A DNA stretch of 5,789 nucleotides from Caldifarciminota bacterium UBA3073 (GTDB taxonomy: Bacteria; Hydrothermota; UBA3073). Shown one piece after another: positions 5,560 through 5,789 of the stretch. The stretch lies in contig DFBT01000098.1 in assembly GCA_002366725.1 (NCBI GenBank), positions 44,614 to 50,402 of the forward strand, given 5' to 3'. The notes beneath the pieces were generated by a model. It did no database searches. It was not told where the DNA came from and saw only the letters and a program-made list of their open reading frames with translations. Every line of letters starts with the position of its first letter. Positions within the stretch are counted from its first letter, which is position 1. The position numbers and the translations under genes are program-made.

Positions 5560-5601
5560 TCAATTGTCAATTGTCAATTGTCGATTTTCAATTTTCAATT
5601 G
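5560..5601. repeat. Six-unit heptamer array filling an intergenic gap
   Basis: Six 7-bp units without interruption: TCAATTG three times, then TCGATTT, TCAATTT and TCAATTG. The array takes up 42 of the 48 bases between the stop of the upstream gene (5604-5606) and the ATG at 5555. Each CAATTG is itself a palindrome. The least degenerate of the arrays in the window. Confidence 0.85.
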
Positions 5602-5603
5602 TA

Positions 5604-5789
5604 TCATTCCCCTCCGAGGTATGTTCTCTCTATACCGAGTATGACGCGCAGGGAATACGAGACAGTACCCAGTGCTATGCCTATCATTATAGCACGCTGC
5701 CCCGCCATATTGGGATAAAACATGATCCATTCGGCAACAGTGGGAAGCTTGTTCCAAATTAAACTTCCGATGGGTACCCTCCCAAGCAT
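5604..5789 (-). CDS. C-terminal part of an unrecognised membrane protein (runs off the window)
   Basis: At least 61 residues are visible. A Met codon falls exactly on the last bases of the window (5787-5789), so it may be an internal Met and the gene most likely extends beyond the edge. The visible part has a polar segment with NKLPTVAEWIMFYP (13-26), one probable membrane helix at about 33-51 (GxxxG-like GIALG), and a short tail RTYLGGE. Just before the stop the coding sequence contains GGAGGGG (about 5609-5615), but at over 50 bases from the next ATG it is too far to act as that gene's ribosome-binding site. It is the first visible gene of the minus-strand membrane cluster; function unknown. 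Confidence 0.65.
   Translation of the reverse strand: MLGRVPIGSLIWNKLPTVAEWIMFYPNMAGQRAIMIGIALGTVSYSLRVILGIERTYLGGE

Overview
The window looks like chromosome from an uncultured diderm bacterium, probably a candidate-phylum lineage known mainly from metagenomes. The reasons are an apolipoprotein N-acyltransferase (a lipoprotein-processing enzyme mostly tied to an outer membrane), a membrane-anchored M23 peptidoglycan hydrolase, and spacers filled with very short degenerate repeats and palindromes of a style I associate with metagenome-assembled genomes of groups such as WOR-3 or Omnitrophica. That taxonomic guess is from familiarity only and is weak.

Layout. Positions 1-530 hold no convincing protein gene: they contain 8-bp and 7-bp periodic repeats (36-150) and a ~250-bp segment bounded by imperfect inverted repeats (209-458). 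A near-consensus sigma70 promoter (492-520) then drives tRNA-Gly(GCC) at 531-602. Right behind it lies a second promoter with perfect -35 and -10 hexamers (619-647), whose -10 sits inside a 10-bp inverted repeat (635-659) that looks like a repressor operator. This promoter would give a ~237-nt leader, containing a 12-bp perfect hairpin, in front of an M23 endopeptidase gene (891-1772) and lnt (1800-3326), which probably form one envelope-biogenesis unit. A 211-bp spacer with a 20-bp palindrome and a ~154-bp heptamer tract leads to a YjbQ/UPF0047 gene (3538-3951).

The right part is on the minus strand and converges on yjbQ. Three membrane-protein genes follow each other in the order partial gene (5789-5604), a two-helix protein with a large probably extracytoplasmic alpha/beta domain (5555-4734), and a six-helix protein (4625-4026). 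I do not recognise any of them. The six-helix protein contains a motif R-x7-G-x-[S/T]-x-G-Y repeated three times, in helices 2, 4 and 6. This three-gene set is the best candidate for an undescribed system in the window.

A second theme is the non-coding DNA. Almost every spacer is built from degenerate units with a fixed period of 7 or 8 bp, in one case filling the gap between two genes exactly. It resembles in form the heptameric STRR sequences of cyanobacteria but with different unit sequences.
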